Positions 37,938 through 45,941 of a stretch of 64,000 bases of DNA are shown here, in pieces. The position numbers and the translations under genes are program-made. Below the pieces are notes generated by a model. That model was not told where the DNA came from, did no database searches, and saw nothing but the letters and a program-made list of their open reading frames with translations. How positions within the stretch are numbered: position 1 is the first letter of the stretch; every line of letters begins with the position of its first letter. Source of the DNA: JAHFPN01 sp963765745 (GTDB lineage: Bacteria; Pseudomonadota; Alphaproteobacteria; Rhizobiales; Xanthobacteraceae); the NCBI GenBank assembly GCA_963765745.1, contig CAVXXM010000003.1, positions 558,001 through 622,000 on the forward strand. The letters run 5' to 3'.

Positions 37938-39459
37938 CTATTGCCCGCGCCCGGCTTCGCTGGCGAAGCGGCGCGCTTCCTCGGCGGCGCGGAACAGGGC
38001 CTTGGCCTTGTTCTCGCACTCGATCTGCTCGGAGCGCGGCACGCTATCGGCGACGATGCCGGCGCCGGCCTGCACGTACATGACGCCGTCCTTCACCAGC
38101 GCGGTGCGCAGCACGATGCAGGTGTCCATCTCGCCCATGGCGGAGAAATAGCCGACGGCGCCGGCGTAAATCCCGCGCTTTTCCTTCTCCAGCTCGTCGA
38201 TGATCTGCATGGCGCGCACTTTCGGCGCGCCGGAGACGGTGCCGGCCGGAAAGCCCGCGATCAGCGCGTCGAGCGCGTCGTATTTCGGGTCGAGCTCGCC
38301 CTCGACGTTCGACACGATATGCATGACCTGGCTGTAGCGCTCGACGAAAAACTGGTCGGTGACTTTCACGGTCGCCATCTTCGATACGCGGCCGGCGTCG
38401 TTGCGGCCCAAGTCGAGCAGCATGAGATGCTCGGCGCGCTCCTTGGGGTCGGACAAGTAGCTCCTCTTCGAGCGCCTTGTCCTCGTGCGGGGTGGCGCCA
38501 CGCGGCTTGGTGCCGGCGATCGGCCGCACGATCACCTTGCCCTCGCGCACGCGCACCAGAATTTCCGGGCTGGAGCCCGCGACCGCATAGCCGCCGAAGT
38601 CGAGATAAGTAGAGAAACGGCGCCGGGTTCACGCGCCGCAGCGCGCGATAGAGTGCGAACGGCGGGAGCTTAAAGGGCGCCTCGAAGCGTTGCGACAGCA
38701 CGACCTGGAAAATATCGCCGGCCAGGATGTATTCCTTGGCCCGCAACACCATGGCTTCGAATTCCTTGGCCGTAGTGTTGGAGCTCGCGGCCGCCGCGAT
38801 CGGGCCGACCTCGGCGTGGGGCGACTGCTTGTCGAGCGGCTTTTCCAGCGCGTCCACCACCGCGTTCAGACGCTCGACCGCGCGGGTGTGCGCGGCCTTG
38901 GCGTTGACCGACGGATCGGGGCGTACGGGCGTGACGACGGTGATGGTGTCCTGCACAGCGTCGAAAATCACCACGATGGTGGGCCGGACCAGCACCGCGT
39001 CGGGAATGGCGATGGGGTCCGGCTTCTGCGCCGGCAGCTTCTCCATCAGCCGCACCATGTCGTAGCCGAGATAGCCGAACACGCCGGCGGCCATGGGCGG
39101 CAGCAGCGCGGGAATGTCGATCCGGCTCTCGGCGATCAGCGCGCGCAGCGCCTGGATCGGCGGCTCGGGGCAGGGCACGAACGCATCGGGCTTGGTCAGC
39201 GCGCTGCGGTTGATCTCGGCCTTGCTTGCCGTTGGTGCGCCAGACCAGATCGGGATCGAGCCCGATGATCGAGTAGCGTCCGCGCACGGCGCCGCCCTCG
39301 ACCGACTCGAACAGGAAGGCGTTCTGCTTGCCGCCGGCGAGCTTGAGGAAGGCGGAAACCGGCGTCTCCAGATCGGCGACCAAGCGTGGTGGAGACGAGC
39401 TGCGGCGCGCCAGCGGAATAGCGGGCGGCGAAGGCGGAATGCTCCGGGGCGGTCTCCAT
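37938..39459 (-). CDS. trpE: Anthranilate synthase component I (four apparent frameshifts)
   Basis: Converts chorismate to anthranilate with TrpG. Expected pieces lie in shifting frames: AAPQLVSTTL/VADLETPVSAFLKL, WRTNGKQ/AEINR, GVFGYLGYDMVRLMEKLP, PFLYYLDFGGYAVAGSSPE, then PIAGTKPRGATPHEDKALEEELL/SDPKERAEHLMLLDLGRND and SGAPKVRAMQIIDELE. Extra bases are inferred at 39382-39383, 39220-39221, 38607-38608 and 38455-38456, each doubling one base. Corrected length is 505 residues. The ATG overlaps the ppiD stop (TGATG). Four hits in about 1 kb are unusual; error remains likelier than decay since every motif is intact. Confidence 0.88.
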
Positions 39460-41354
39460 CAGTTCCGTTCGCCGCCGACCACCTTTTGCAGCGCGACGTC
39501 GTTGATACGCACGCCGAGTTCGCTCTGCAGGCGCAACAGATACTGGGTGACGAGATCGTCCTCGATGCCCTTGAGCAACTGCTCGCTTTGCGCCGCGAGC
39601 ACGGTCGCCTCGGCCGGCAAGGTGATGGCGGTCACCCGGAAGACGACGCGGCCGACGCCGTCGTCGGGCACGGCGACGGCCGCCTTGCCCTGCGGGGTAT
39701 CGAAGATGCGCGCGAGCACGCGGGCGTCGAGCCCTTCGGCGGGCTTGCTGCGCGTGAGCTTGTCCCGGGTCTGCACAGTCAGGCCCGGCGCGGCGGCGGC
39801 GAAGGTGGAACCCGCATCCAGCTTGCCGCGGATTTCTTCGGCCCGCGCGCTGAGCTTCTTCCCGGTCTCCTCGTCGCGCCAGCGCGCCTCGACCCGGGAC
39901 TTGGCCTCTTCGAGCGTACGGTCGCGCGAGGCCGCGATCTCCAGCACGTCGTACCAGACATAGCCGATGGCCGCGCCTTGCACGCGCAACTCGATGGCGT
40001 CGCTCTCGACGCCGATGCGGGCGGCGAACGCGCCGGTGAGCAGCTGCTCGCGCGCCGGCAGATTTTGCAGAAGCGTGCCATCCGGCTCGCGGCCGCTGCG
40101 GTCGATCGCCTCGATGATATTGGGGGTGAGGCCGACCTTGCGGGCGGTCTCCGCCAGCGTGGCGCCGGAAGCGCGGTCGTCCTCGATCTTGTCGTGCAGT
40201 TCCAGCATCTGGCGGCGCGCGCGGTCGCCCGCGAGCTCGCGGCGGAGCAACGGCTCGACTTCACTGAACGGCGGCTCGCGGCCGGGCTCGATCTTGACCA
40301 CGCGCACGATCACCGGGCCGAAGCGGCCGGCGACCGGAGCGCTGGTGCCGCCGGCGGCGAGCGCGAAGGCGGCTTCCGCGATGGCGGCGTCCAATAGCTC
40401 GCGCTTGGTCACCAGCCCGAGCGAGGTGTCCTTCTTGTCGAGCTTGCGCTCGAGAATGATCTCCTCGAACTTGGCGCCGGAGCGCAGGCGCTCGGCCACG
40501 GCGCGGGCTTCCTCGGCGTTGGCGAAGACGATCTGCTCGACCTCGCGCTTCTCGGGCGTCGAGAAGCGCTCCTTGCGATCCTCATAGGCCTTCTTCAGGT
40601 CGGCTTCGGATAGCTGGACCCAGGGCAGCAGCGCCTCCAGGGTCAGCGAGAGCAGTGCGATCTTGCGGAACTCCGGGGCGCGGAACGTGGCCTTGCGCTC
40701 CTCGAAGAACTTGGCGAGCTGCTCGGGCGTAGGGGCCGGGATTTCGCCGGCGTCCCGCGGCGCGAGCGTCACGAACTCGGCGTTGCGCTCCTCGATCTCG
40801 TAGCGGCGCACCGCCTCGCGCAGCACGGCGGGCGCGGCGACTTCGCCGCCGAGCGCGCGCGCGATCTGCTGGCGCAGCATGAGCTTGCGCTCGGCCGCGA
40901 CGTAGCGCGCTTCGGTGAAGCCGTTGTTGCGCAGCACGCCCTGGAAGTACGCGGGATCGAAGTTGCCGCCGGGGCCGCGGAAGTTCGGGTCCGCCTGGAT
41001 GCGGCGCGCGAGCGTGGCGTCGTCGATACCGAGCCCGAGCTGGCGCGACTTCTCGTCGAAGGCGTTCTCGGCCAGGAGTTCGCCGAGGATCTGGCGGTCG
41101 AGGCCGAGCGCGCGCGCCTGGTCGGGCGTGATGCCGCGACCGAACTGGCGCGAAAGCGTCTGCAGGCGGTCGGTATAGATGCGGCGGAAATCCTCGGTGC
41201 CGATCTTGGTCGAGCCGATGGTCGCCACGTCCTGCGCGCCGATGCCGCGGAACACGTCGGCGATGCCCCAGACGCCGAAGGAAAGGATCAGCAGGCCAAG
41301 GAAAATCTTGGCGACCCAGCTGCCGGCGCCTTCGCGCAACTTGGACATCAACAT
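39459..41354 (-). CDS. ppiD: Periplasmic folding chaperone PpiD-like peptidyl-prolyl isomerase
   Basis: Inner-membrane-anchored SurA_N/parvulin-type chaperone for secreted proteins. The 631 residues begin with a cytoplasmic stub and one transmembrane helix (about 15-35, IFLGLLILSFGVWGIADV), followed by a SurA_N-like helical domain (DVATIGSTKIGTEDFRRIY), a parvulin-like rotamase segment around 240-370 (REVEQIVFANAEEARAVAERLRSG) and a long C-terminal helical region. ATG 41354 is chosen. Stop and trpE start overlap by one base, so it is transcribed ahead of trp genes, an arrangement conserved in this group. Confidence 0.9.
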   Translation of the reverse strand: MLMSKLREGAGSWVAKIFLGLLILSFGVWGIADVFRGIGAQDVATIGSTKIGTEDFRRIYTDRLQTLSRQFGRGITPDQARALGLDRQILGELLAENAFDEKSRQLGLGIDDATLARRIQADPNFRGPGGNFDPAYFQGVLRNNGFTEARYVAAERKLMLRQQIARALGGEVAAPAVLREAVRRYEIEERNAEFVTLAPRDAGEIPAPTPEQLAKFFEERKATFRAPEFRKIALLSLTLEALLPWVQLSEADLKKAYEDRKERFSTPEKREVEQIVFANAEEARAVAERLRSGAKFEEIILERKLDKKDTSLGLVTKRELLDAAIAEAAFALAAGGTSAPVAGRFGPVIVRVVKIEPGREPPFSEVEPLLRRELAGDRARRQMLELHDKIEDDRASGATLAETARKVGLTPNIIEAIDRSGREPDGTLLQNLPAREQLLTGAFAARIGVESDAIELRVQGAAIGYVWYDVLEIAASRDRTLEEAKSRVEARWRDEETGKKLSARAEEIRGKLDAGSTFAAAAPGLTVQTRDKLTRSKPAEGLDARVLARIFDTPQGKAAVAVPDDGVGRVVFRVTAITLPAEATVLAAQSEQLLKGIEDDLVTQYLLRLQSELGVRINDVALQKVVGGERN

Positions 41355-41583
41355 GGGATTTTCGGCTCCTGTCGCCCGCGCCCGGCGAATGCGGGCGGAA
41401 TATAGGGAGGTGGGTAGGGCGGGGCAATGAACGTGACCGGCGAGAAACGGCCGGATTTGCTGCAATTTCGGCGCGAGGACCGCTGGATTGCCGCGAGGCC
41501 GGGCATAAAGGTTGATAGAGCCTCCGCGGCAGCGTGAAATTTCCCCGCTGCTACAACGACTTCAAAAATTCCTCGCAAAAACT

Positions 41584-41592
41584 TTATCCACA
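41584..41592 (+). other. Single DnaA-box match (TTATCCACA)
   Basis: Exact match to the high-affinity DnaA box, in an AT-rich stretch. It is the only one I see here, and no replication-origin genes are near, so this is not an origin. It may be a chance match or a DnaA-titration or regulatory site. Confidence 0.3.
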
Positions 41593-41825
41593 CTCTTCCG
41601 CGCGCCCTTAAATTCGTTCGCGTCTCGATCCACGAGGGGCGCATCCGGATGCGACCTGATGTGGGGTCGGGATCGGCGCCCGCGGGCGCGGTTCGCAGCC
41701 GCGCACTCGGGACGCTCCGGGACCCCGCCTCGGGCCAATAGGAGCCCGCGCGAGGAGCTCGCTGACGGAGAGGCAGTCACAAGCGATTGCCTCACGAAAA
41801 GCGCGGCCCGGGGTGCGAAATCGCC

Positions 41826-41904
41826 GGACGGAGCGCCGCGAGGCGCCGCGCCTCGGGATCGAGGCGCGAACAAGACCGACGTTGCGCCGGACGGCGCTCC
41901 GTCC
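41826..41904. repeat. 12-bp inverted repeat with a 55-bp loop
   Basis: GGACGGAGCGCC at 41826-41837 is the exact reverse complement of GGCGCTCCGTCC at 41893-41904. The intervening GC-rich sequence contains smaller palindromes such as GGCGCCGCGCC. It adjoins a second nested palindrome. Confidence 0.65.
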
Positions 41905-41945
41905 CCCTCACGCTTGTCCCCGCGAAAGCGGGGATCGGTGAGGGG
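41904..41945. repeat. Nested palindromic (REP-like) element upstream of tpiA
   Basis: Outer arms CCCCTCAC (41904-41911) and GTGAGGGG (41938-41945) enclose a perfect hairpin TCCCCGC-gaaa-GCGGGGA (41917-41934) with a GNRA tetraloop. The hairpin core resembles short repeats frequent in rhizobial chromosomes. It could form a stable structure in the tpiA leader. Confidence 0.7.
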
Positions 41946-42049
41946 AAGCAGGATCAAACCTCGGGGCGAAAACCGCTCGCGAGAACGGACTGGCGCGCCT
42001 GCGGAGTGTTTGCTAGCGCCTTGATCAGAACAGGGATCGGGATTCGAAC

Positions 42050-42805
42050 ATGGCCGAGCGCCGCCCACTGGTCGCGGGCAATTGGAAGATGAACGGACTG
42101 CGCGCCTCGCTCTCGGAGCTGGAGGCGGTGATAGCGGGCGTGGGGCCGCTCGCGGCCAAGTGCGATCTTTTGGTTTGTCCGCCGGCGACGCTGATCGCGA
42201 TGTTCGCCTGGAAAACGAACGGCACGAAGGTCGCGATCGGCGCGCAGGATTGCCATCCGAATGCATCGGGCGCTCACACCGGCGATCTGTCCGCCGAGAT
42301 GTTGAAGGACGCGGGCGCGAGCGCCGTGATCGTCGGCCACTCGGAGCGGCGCGCGGATCACGCCGAGACCGACGCGCTGGTTCGCAAGAAAGCCGAGGCG
42401 GCGCGGCGCGCGGGGCTGCTCGCGATCGTATGCGTCGGCGAGACCAAGGCCGAGCGCGATGCGGGCAAGACGCTCGAGGTCGTCTCGCGCCAGATCGAGG
42501 GCTCGGTTCCCGATGGGGCCACGCCGTCGAACATGGCGATCGCCTATGAGCCGGTCTGGGCCATCGGCACCGGGCTGACGCCCAAGCCTTCGGACATGAC
42601 CGAGGTGCATCGGCTCATCCGCGAGCGGCTGGTGCGCCGCTTCGGCGCCGGGGCGGCTGCGACCCGCATCCTCTATGGCGGGTCGGTGAAGCCCGACAAC
42701 GCCGCATCGCTCCTGCTCGCGCCCGAGTGCGACGGCGCGCTGGTCGGCGGGGCGAGCCTGAAGGCCAGCGATTTTCTCGCTATTGCGGGGGTCTATGTGC
42801 GCTGA
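42050..42805 (+). CDS. tpiA: Triosephosphate isomerase
   Basis: Interconverts dihydroxyacetone phosphate and glyceraldehyde 3-phosphate. The 251 residues have the active-site lysine in AGNWKMNG (about residue 12), the His in VGHSERR (about 100), the glutamate in AYEPVWAIGTG (about 170) and the phosphate loop LYGGSVKPDNA. It is the first gene of a plus-strand group with secG and pyrG, the usual order in these bacteria. Confidence 0.97.
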   Translation: MAERRPLVAGNWKMNGLRASLSELEAVIAGVGPLAAKCDLLVCPPATLIAMFAWKTNGTKVAIGAQDCHPNASGAHTGDLSAEMLKDAGASAVIVGHSERRADHAETDALVRKKAEAARRAGLLAIVCVGETKAERDAGKTLEVVSRQIEGSVPDGATPSNMAIAYEPVWAIGTGLTPKPSDMTEVHRLIRERLVRRFGAGAAATRILYGGSVKPDNAASLLLAPECDGALVGGASLKASDFLAIAGVYVR

Positions 42806-42899
42806 GAGGTGCGGTCTCAGCGCGTGGACTTGGCCTTGAATCCGGCGGGTAGCAAGCGCACATCCAATCGTGTAAAGCACCGCGCGGCCCGAGGAATCC

Positions 42900-43286
42900 A
42901 TGCAAACCGTCATCATCGTCATCCATCTCCTGATCGTGCTCGCGCTGATCGGCTTCGTGCTCCTGCAGAAGTCCGAGGGCGGCGCGCTCGGCATCGGCGG
43001 GGGTGGCGGCGGCTTCATGTCGAGCCGTGGCACCGGCAACCTGCTGACCCGCGTCACGGGGTTCCTGGCCGCGGCGTTCTTCGCCACCAGCCTGATCCTG
43101 TCGATCCTGGCCGGCTGGGGACGGCAGCCGGCCTCGATCATCCGCACCGGTCCGACCGCGCCTAGCCCGACCGCGCCGGGACCGGCCGCGCCGACCAGCG
43201 GGCCTTCGATCCTGGATCAGTTGCGGCCGCCCGCGCCGGCCACTCCGGCGGCGCCCGCCGGGCCTCAAGTGCCGCGGTCGCAGTAA
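42900..43286 (+). CDS. secG: Preprotein translocase subunit SecG
   Basis: Small SecYEG partner that stimulates protein export. The 128 residues hold two transmembrane helices (about 3-23 and 52-72) joined by the conserved loop LLQKSEGGALGIGGGGGGFMSSRGTGNLLTR, here cited only by its ends. The C-terminal tail (about 80-128) is Pro/Ala-rich and variable. A strong terminator follows 11 nt after the stop. Confidence 0.95.
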   Translation: MQTVIIVIHLLIVLALIGFVLLQKSEGGALGIGGGGGGFMSSRGTGNLLTRVTGFLAAAFFATSLILSILAGWGRQPASIIRTGPTAPSPTAPGPAAPTSGPSILDQLRPPAPATPAAPAGPQVPRSQ

Positions 43287-43296
43287 AACTCACCAA

Positions 43297-43329
43297 GAAG
43301 GGCCGGATTTCCGGCCCTTCGGCTTTTTT
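43297..43329 (+). terminator. Rho-independent terminator after secG
   Basis: Perfect 10-bp stem GAAGGGCCGG-attt-CCGGCCCTTC (43297-43320), followed by GGC and a run of six T (43324-43329). It separates tpiA-secG from pyrG, which therefore needs its own promoter within the next 60 bp. Confidence 0.92.
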
Positions 43330-43388
43330 AGGCATGCGGCGCGATTTCGCTCGTCGAATTGGTTTTTGAGGATTAGAGGTTAGGTCCC

Positions 43389-45017
43389 ATGGCGCGGTAC
43401 ATTTTCATTACCGGCGGCGTGGTCTCCTCCCTGGGCAAGGGTCTCGCTTCCGCCGCGCTCGGCGCGCTGCTGCAGGCGCGCGGCTATTCGGTGCGGCTGC
43501 GCAAACTCGACCCGTATTTGAACGTCGATCCCGGCACCATGTCGCCCTACCAGCACGGCGAGGTCTACGTCACCGACGACGGCGCGGAGACCGACCTCGA
43601 CCTCGGCCATTACGAGCGCTTCACCGGCCGCCCCGCCACCCGGCAGGACAACATCACCACCGGGCGCATCTATCAGGAGATCCTCGCCAAGGAACGCCGC
43701 GGCGATTATCTCGGCGCCACCATCCAGGTGATCCCGCACGTCACCAACGCGATCAAGGAATTCATCCGCGACGGCAACGACGGCTTCGATTTCGTGCTGT
43801 GCGAAATCGGCGGCACGGTCGGCGACATCGAGGGCCTGCCGTATTTCGAAGCGATCCGGCAGCTCGGCAACGACCTGCCGCGCGGCAGCGCGATCTATAT
43901 CCATCTCACGCTGTTGCCTTATGTCACCGGCGCCGGCGAGCTCAAGACCAAGCCGACGCAGCACTCCGTCAAAGAGCTGCGCTCGATCGGCATTCAGCCC
44001 GACATTCTGCTGTGCCGCACCGACCGCGAAATTCCGCGCGAGGAGCGCCGCAAGCTCGGACTGTTCTGCAACGTGCGCGAAAGCGCGGTAATCGAAGCGC
44101 GCGACGTCGACAATATCTACGCGGTGCCGGAGGCTTATCACGCGGCCGGGTTGGATCGCGAAGTGCTCGCCGCGTTCGGCATCGAGAAAGCGCGCGAGCC
44201 CAAGCTCGATCGCTGGGCCACGATCAACGACCGTATCCGCAACCCGGAAGGCGACGTCACCATCGCCATCGTCGGCAAGTACACCGGGCTGAAGGACGCC
44301 TACAAATCGCTGATCGAGGCGCTTTCGCACGGCGGCATCGCGAACAAAGTGAAGGTCAAGCTCGACTGGATCGAGGCCGATCTGTTCGAGCGGGAAGACC
44401 CGGCGCCGTTGCTGGAGCACGTGCATGGAATTCTGGTGCCTGGCGGTTTCGGCCAGCGCGGGGCCGAGGGCAAGATCAAGGCGGCGCGTTTCGCGCGCGA
44501 GCGGCAGGTGCCTTATTTCGGCATCTGCTTCGGCATGCAGATGGCGGTGATCGAGGCGGCGCGGAACTTGGCGGGCGTCGAGGCCGCGAATTCCACCGAG
44601 TTCGGGCCGACGCCGGAGCCGGTCGTCGGCCTGCTCACCGAATGGATGAAGGGCAACGAGCTGCAACGCCGCCAGATGGGCGGCAACATGGGCGGCACCA
44701 TGCGGCTCGGTGCCTATGCCGCGAAGCTCGACAAGGGCAGCCGGGTCGCCGGTATCTATGACGCGATCGAAATCTCCGAGCGCCACCGGCATCGCTACGA
44801 GGTGAACACCGGCTATCGCGAGCGGCTAGAGGACAAGGGCATGCGCTTCTCCGGCATGTCGCCGGATGGGCTGCTGCCGGAGATCATCGAATATCCGGAG
44901 CACCCGTGGTTCATCGGGGTACAGTTCCACCCCGAGCTGAAATCGCGGCCGTTCGAGCCGCACCCGCTGTTCGCCTCCTTCATCGGGGCGGCGGTGCACC
45001 AGAGCCGGCTGGTCTGA
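43389..45017 (+). CDS. pyrG: CTP synthase
   Basis: Makes CTP from UTP with glutamine or ammonia. The 542 residues comprise the synthetase domain (starting YIFITGGVVSSLGKGLASAALG, and GTMSPYQHGEVYVTDDGAETD) and a class I glutamine amidotransferase domain with Cys in YFGICFGMQMAVIEAAR and His/Glu in GVQFHPELKSRP. Full family length. The VOC-family gene begins 20 nt downstream. Confidence 0.97.
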   Translation: MARYIFITGGVVSSLGKGLASAALGALLQARGYSVRLRKLDPYLNVDPGTMSPYQHGEVYVTDDGAETDLDLGHYERFTGRPATRQDNITTGRIYQEILAKERRGDYLGATIQVIPHVTNAIKEFIRDGNDGFDFVLCEIGGTVGDIEGLPYFEAIRQLGNDLPRGSAIYIHLTLLPYVTGAGELKTKPTQHSVKELRSIGIQPDILLCRTDREIPREERRKLGLFCNVRESAVIEARDVDNIYAVPEAYHAAGLDREVLAAFGIEKAREPKLDRWATINDRIRNPEGDVTIAIVGKYTGLKDAYKSLIEALSHGGIANKVKVKLDWIEADLFEREDPAPLLEHVHGILVPGGFGQRGAEGKIKAARFARERQVPYFGICFGMQMAVIEAARNLAGVEAANSTEFGPTPEPVVGLLTEWMKGNELQRRQMGGNMGGTMRLGAYAAKLDKGSRVAGIYDAIEISERHRHRYEVNTGYRERLEDKGMRFSGMSPDGLLPEIIEYPEHPWFIGVQFHPELKSRPFEPHPLFASFIGAAVHQSRLV

Positions 45018-45037
45018 TTTTCGGATACGCTCCGGTC

Positions 45038-45883
45038 ATGGCCCGCGGTCTCGATCACATCGTTCATGCCGTGCGCGACCTTGAAGCCGCCGGCGCGTTT
45101 TACGAGCGCCTCGGCTTCCAGGTCGGCGCGCGCAACCGGCATCCCTGGGGAACGGAAAACCGGCTGGTGCAGTTTCCGGGATTTTTCCTTGAGATTCTGA
45201 CGGTGGTGGAGCCAGAGAAAACCGCGAGCGTGACCTTCGGCGCATTCAACGACAAATTTCTCAACGAAGTGGGCGAGGGGTTTTCGGGACTCGTGGTCGA
45301 GGGGCATGACCCGAAAGGAGAACGCGCGGCGCTCGACGCGGCCGGGTTCGGCGGCATTCCGCTTTTTGAATTCTCGCGCAAGGGCAAGCGTGCGGACGGC
45401 GCTGAGGTTGAAGTCGGCTTCAAGATCGCGTTCGCGCGCTATCCGGCGGCGCACACGTTGTTCTTCACCTGCATGCAGACCGCGCCGGAGAGTTTCTGGT
45501 CGGCCGAGCTGCAGCGCCACCCGAACGGCGCGCGGCAGATCGCGGCCGCGGTGCTGGTCGCGGAAAATCCGACCGATCATCATATTTTCCTCGAGGCGCT
45601 CACCGGCGTGCGCGACATCCGCGCGACTTCGATGGGACTCACGATCCCGACCCCGCGCGGCGCGATCCAGGTCATGGACCCGCGCTCGTTCAAGCAAGCC
45701 TTCGGCATCGACGCGCCGAAGGACGATGGGCTGCGGCTGGCGGCGCTCTTGTTCTCGGTCGCCGACGTCGCGGCGACGCGGGGATTGCTGGAGAAGAACG
45801 GCGTGTTGACCAGGGAGCAGGCGGGGCGGCTCGTGGTCGGGCCGGAAGCGGCGTTCGGGGCCGTTCTGGTGTTCGCTGCCTAA
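45038..45883 (+). CDS. VOC-superfamily protein with glyoxalase-like domain
   Basis: 281 residues. The N-terminal half (LDHIVHAVRDLEAAGAFYERLGFQVG ... RLVQFPGFFLEIL) is a typical vicinal-oxygen-chelate module of the Glyoxalase_3-like type, with a possible metal ligand His early (LDHIVH) and Glu in FFLEIL. The second half repeats the fold weakly (THHIFLEALTG-like NPTDHHIFLEAL). Substrate unknown. ATG 45038 is chosen because the conserved LDHIVHAV follows at once; the open frame further upstream overlaps pyrG. Co-directional with pyrG and kdsA. Confidence 0.85.
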   Translation: MARGLDHIVHAVRDLEAAGAFYERLGFQVGARNRHPWGTENRLVQFPGFFLEILTVVEPEKTASVTFGAFNDKFLNEVGEGFSGLVVEGHDPKGERAALDAAGFGGIPLFEFSRKGKRADGAEVEVGFKIAFARYPAAHTLFFTCMQTAPESFWSAELQRHPNGARQIAAAVLVAENPTDHHIFLEALTGVRDIRATSMGLTIPTPRGAIQVMDPRSFKQAFGIDAPKDDGLRLAALLFSVADVAATRGLLEKNGVLTREQAGRLVVGPEAAFGAVLVFAA

Positions 45884-45894
45884 ATTTCATCTAC

Positions 45895-45908
45895 AGTGAA
45901 ATTTCACT
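45895..45908. promoter_or_regulatory. Perfect 14-bp palindrome, candidate operator of the HTH-kdsA gene
   Basis: AGTGAAATTTCACT is a perfect inverted repeat 33 bp upstream of the HTH-KdsA start. A second AAATTTCA lies at 45882-45889, 17 bp from the same 8-mer within the palindrome, as if two sites were arranged about 1.6 helical turns apart. The local sequence is much more AT-rich than the surroundings. Binding by the fused HTH domain is an inference. Confidence 0.5.
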
Positions 45909-45941
45909 TGCACGAAAATTCGCGACCATTAGAATAGATGC

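Larger units (their letters stand above)
41355..42049. other. Long intergenic region between ppiD and tpiA
   Basis: Nearly 700 bp separating the divergent ppiD and tpiA genes; both promoters must lie here. I see an AT-richer patch at about 41545-41600 with a DnaA-box match, and GC-rich inverted repeats at 41826-41945. No credible protein gene is present; the open frames have no family signal and extreme Arg/Pro/Ala composition. Confidence 0.6.

Noticed and set aside
41584..41592. Replication origin suggested by a DnaA box
   Set aside because: Only one box, no cluster, no origin-linked genes nearby.
42021..42034. TTGAT motif upstream of tpiA as an FNR site
   Set aside because: The second half-site (AACAG) does not match ATCAA or GTCAA.
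42036..42049. tRNA T-arm-like sequence (TTCGAATCCCG on the minus strand)
   Set aside because: The rest of a tRNA would have to lie inside tpiA coding sequence; no cloverleaf arms found.
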